Below, piece by piece: positions 62,237-64,000 of a stretch of 64,000 bases of DNA. Made by a program: the position numbers and the translations under genes. Source of the DNA: Paraburkholderia guartelaensis (lineage in GTDB: Bacteria; Pseudomonadota; Gammaproteobacteria; Burkholderiales; Burkholderiaceae); assembly GCF_004353905.1 (NCBI RefSeq), contig NZ_SMOD01000015.1:62001-126000 (forward strand), in the 5' to 3' direction. How positions within the stretch are numbered: the first letter of the stretch is position 1; each line of letters opens with the position of its first letter. The notes beneath the pieces are model-generated. The model had not been told where the DNA came from. It saw only the letters and a program-made list of their open reading frames with translations, and did no database searches.

Positions 62237-62812
62237 TTAGCTGGCCGGCGTGTCACTCGAAGGGCTGGCGGGTGCAGCGGCGTCGCCCGTGGGCGGCGGC
62301 AGCTGCGCAGTCGGCGTGTCCTGCGGGTGCGCCGAACGGATTTCGCTCAATCCCTTCGGGTCATGCACCACTTCCTGGAGCAGCTTGTCCAGTTCGTCGT
62401 TGCCGTCGAGCTTGGTGAGGAGGTCGCGCAGGCGCAGCCGCGCGTCGTAGAGCTGTTTGAGCGGGCCGATCTGCTGGACGATGCTCACAGGATCGAAGTC
62501 GTCGATATGCTCGAACTTCAGTTCGACGTTGATCTTGCTGCCGTCGGCGGCGAGCGTGTTGTCGACCTGTAGCGTCACGCGCGGCCCGATCGACTTCATC
62601 ACGTCGTTGAAATTGTCCCGGTCGATGTCGACGAAACGGCGCTCCGTCATCTTCGGCAACGGCTCGACAGGCTTGCCGGACAGGTCGGCAAGAATGCCCA
62701 CGACGAGCGGCAGTTCACGCTTTTCGATGGCATTGCCCGTTTCGACGTCGTACGTGATCTGGACACGCGGCGGTCGGTTCCGTTCGAACCAGTGCTGGGT
62801 ACTGTCGGCCAT
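62237..62812 (-). CDS. tssB: Type VI secretion sheath protein TssB (VipA)
   Basis: A 191-residue small sheath subunit. The hallmark N-terminus (FERNRPPRVQITYDVETG), FVDIDRDNFNDVMKSIGPRV and LKFEHIDDFDPVSIVQQIGPL are present. It has a C-terminal Pro/Ala/Ser-rich tail of about 25 residues beyond the usual end. The ATG at 62812 has a GAGGTGA site; an upstream ATG at 62833 is the alternative. It is the first gene of the leftward type VI operon. Confidence 0.95.
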   Translation of the reverse strand: MADSTQHWFERNRPPRVQITYDVETGNAIEKRELPLVVGILADLSGKPVEPLPKMTERRFVDIDRDNFNDVMKSIGPRVTLQVDNTLAADGSKINVELKFEHIDDFDPVSIVQQIGPLKQLYDARLRLRDLLTKLDGNDELDKLLQEVVHDPKGLSEIRSAHPQDTPTAQLPPPTGDAAAPASPSSDTPAS

Positions 62813-63361
62813 GGTCACCTCGGTGGCGGTCATTCTTCTATTGCATTGTGTAACGGGAGGAGATGCGCGTTTGTCGTCGATCTGCCTTATTGATGATGCG
62901 TTTTCTTTAAGACGACAATGTCCCGCAAAACGTAATTAAACGATTGCCAGGTGCATTCCCGGTCCTTCAGAAAAAACACAACTAAAGCATGCCCCGGATT
63001 CGTCAGACGAGAGCATTCACGGCGTTAAGCGGTCGCGCTGCGTGCTGCTTCACCTTGTCCGTCATCGCGCGAGTCGTGAAGATAGACGGTCACGACTTTA
63101 GGACAGTAAACGGGGAAATTCAAAGTATATTTACGGCGCATAGGCCAATTTCCTTTCAAGTTTATTTACGAATTGTTTTTGAATTGATCGATTAAAAAAT
63201 CGTTATTGCAATGTCGCGTGGGGCGCTTGTAGACTACGCGCGAAACTGCTTGCGCAGCGGAACATGCGTCTTGATTAGAAATACGAACTAGCATGAATTC
63301 TCCTGCGCGCGGGCAGGAGGCATCGCGGACAAGAGGCGACGCACACAATGGGGATTGCGCA
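62813..63361. promoter_or_regulatory. Divergent AT-rich promoter region of the type VI locus
   Basis: About 550 bp with no convincing gene, separating leftward tssB from the rightward lipoprotein gene; composition is much AT-richer than the surroundings, especially 62860-62940 and 63110-63220. A 14-bp palindrome (CGATTAAAAAATCG, about 63186-63199) lies in the AT-rich part. I see no canonical -24/-12 sigma-54 site. The AT-richness fits promoters under silencing control. Confidence 0.5.
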
Positions 63362-63856
63362 GTGATCACCACGTTATTCGCCGGCGCGTCGCGCGCCGCG
63401 ATGCCGTACGGCTGGCGTGCAGCCGTGCTGGCGTTCGCGCTTGCGCAGGTGCTCGCGGGGTGTTCATCGCTGCCCAAGGTACAGGTAGATACCCTGGCCA
63501 TTGCCGTTTCCACTCAAGCGAATCAGGACACGCCCATTGCCGTGGACGCCGTGCTCGTGCGCAATCAGCAACTGCTCGACGCATTGCTCGGCCTACCTTC
63601 GGCGAAGTGGTTCGCGCAGCGCGATCAATGGCGCCGCGATCACCCCGAGGACATCACGGTCGTGTCGTTCGAAGTCGTGCCGGGCCAGCAGATCGCGGCG
63701 GCGCCGTTTCCGTTCGGCGGCAAGCGGGGCGCAGGCGTGGTGGTGTTTGCTGACTACCAGACACCGGGCGCGCACCGTGTGAGGCTCGACGCGGGGCCCG
63801 CTCACGCGCTGCTGCTGCTCGGCGACCAGGATCTGAGCGTGCAGGCCGCGCATTGA
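63362..63856 (+). CDS. tssJ: Type VI secretion lipoprotein (TssJ-position)
   Basis: A predicted outer-membrane lipoprotein: hydrophobic signal ending in the lipobox VLAGCSS, then a soluble domain of about 130 residues (VQVDTLAIAVSTQANQDTP, AKWFAQRDQWRRDHPEDITVV and a C-terminal beta-rich part). The position just before tssK and divergent from tssB is that of tssJ, the outer-membrane anchor of the membrane complex. The start is uncertain: 63293 (ATG), 63362 (GTG) or 63401 (ATG, best signal-peptide length) are all possible and none has a good ribosome-binding site. Confidence 0.72.
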   Translation: MITTLFAGASRAAMPYGWRAAVLAFALAQVLAGCSSLPKVQVDTLAIAVSTQANQDTPIAVDAVLVRNQQLLDALLGLPSAKWFAQRDQWRRDHPEDITVVSFEVVPGQQIAAAPFPFGGKRGAGVVVFADYQTPGAHRVRLDAGPAHALLLLGDQDLSVQAAH

Positions 63857-63864
63857 GCAATGAT

Positions 63865-63905
63865 GCTGTGTGACGCCACTGTGTCACACGACGGTGTCAC
63901 ACAGC
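63865..63905. repeat. Palindromic stem-loop between tssJ and tssK
   Basis: A perfect 10-bp stem (63865-63874 with 63896-63905) with a 21-base loop, and the heptamer GTGTCAC/GTGTGAC occurs three times within the element. It may be a regulatory hairpin or a protein-binding site in the tssJ-tssK gap; no T-run follows. Confidence 0.5.
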
Positions 63906-63957
63906 GGCGCGGCAACACTGAGCGACGAAACGTTTAGCAATAGAAAGCAAACACATC

Positions 63958-64000
63958 ATGCGAACTTCGTTTCCCGATCCTGTCTGCTGGTTCGACGGCA
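63958..64000 (+). CDS. tssK: Start of type VI secretion baseplate protein TssK (truncated by window edge)
   Basis: Only the first 14 codons are present. They read FPDPVCWFDG, matching the conserved N-terminal block of TssK, which usually begins with a few residues before a V-x-W-x-(D/E)-G motif. The position after the TssJ-type lipoprotein supports it. The leader is AG-rich (AATAGAAAGC) but lacks a strong Shine-Dalgarno sequence. Confidence 0.68.
   Translation, partial: MRTSFPDPVCWFDG

Noticed and set aside
62834..62950. TGGCAA-containing stretch upstream of tssB as a sigma-54 promoter
   Set aside because: The required GC dinucleotide at -12 is not at the correct distance.
1..64000. CRISPR arrays, tRNA or rRNA genes, insertion-sequence transposases
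   Set aside because: None was found; the only repeats are the palindromic elements and the short hexamer array described.

Overview
The window is high-GC DNA from a beta-proteobacterium, most likely Paraburkholderia or Burkholderia. The evidence is the GC-rich codon use, the protein families, the combination of a glycine-betaine catabolic island, an aryl-polyene pigment cluster and a type VI secretion locus, and an intergenic palindromic repeat of a kind I associate with Paraburkholderia. It has three main functional blocks and two junction zones.

Block 1 (1-26030) degrades glycine betaine to glycine and one-carbon units. An ABC importer (17210-20362) brings in betaine or a related quaternary amine. 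GbcA/GbcB demethylate betaine to dimethylglycine. DgcA/DgcB with a dedicated ETF pair demethylate dimethylglycine to sarcosine. Heterotetrameric sarcosine oxidase (only the end of soxA, and soxG, are in the window) makes glycine. SHMT (glyA), PurU, a FolB-like protein and glutathione-independent formaldehyde dehydrogenase handle the one-carbon units. Three GlxA-type AraC regulators flank these genes. Inverted-repeat elements lie in the two convergent gaps beside them.

Block 2 (26356-45596) is a colinear, mostly overlapping aryl-polyene (APE) operon. It encodes a chain-length-factor-like ketosynthase, acyltransferase, two ACPs, a membrane protein, an AMP ligase fused to a dehydratase, a glycosyltransferase-acyltransferase, an aromatic amino-acid ammonia-lyase, a thioesterase, a LolA-like carrier, an MMPL exporter, a ketosynthase, a dehydratase, a ketoreductase and two more ketosynthases. 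A tandem pair of small exported proteins follows, then a divergent methyltransferase and a flavin enzyme carrying flavin-dependent-halogenase motifs. A strong hairpin terminator closes the block.

Junction zone (45667-49260): a SnoaL-like protein, an apparently autoregulated MerR operon with a 19-bp-spacer promoter, and a low-GC gene encoding a two-domain deaminase-fold protein of the Bd3614-like type. Beside the last lies what looks like a truncated gene end, so this is probably a recent insertion.

Block 3 (49261-64000) is a type VI secretion locus. Leftward genes are tssB, tssC, hcp, tssE, tssF, tssG, clpV, vgrG, a MORN-repeat protein, a DUF4280 PAAR-like protein and a secreted lipase-like hydrolase. 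Rightward genes start with a lipoprotein (tssJ position) and the first codons of tssK. The divergent gap 62813-63361 should carry the main promoters.

No tRNA, rRNA, CRISPR array or recognisable transposase was seen. Start codons were chosen by ribosome-binding site and gene overlap.
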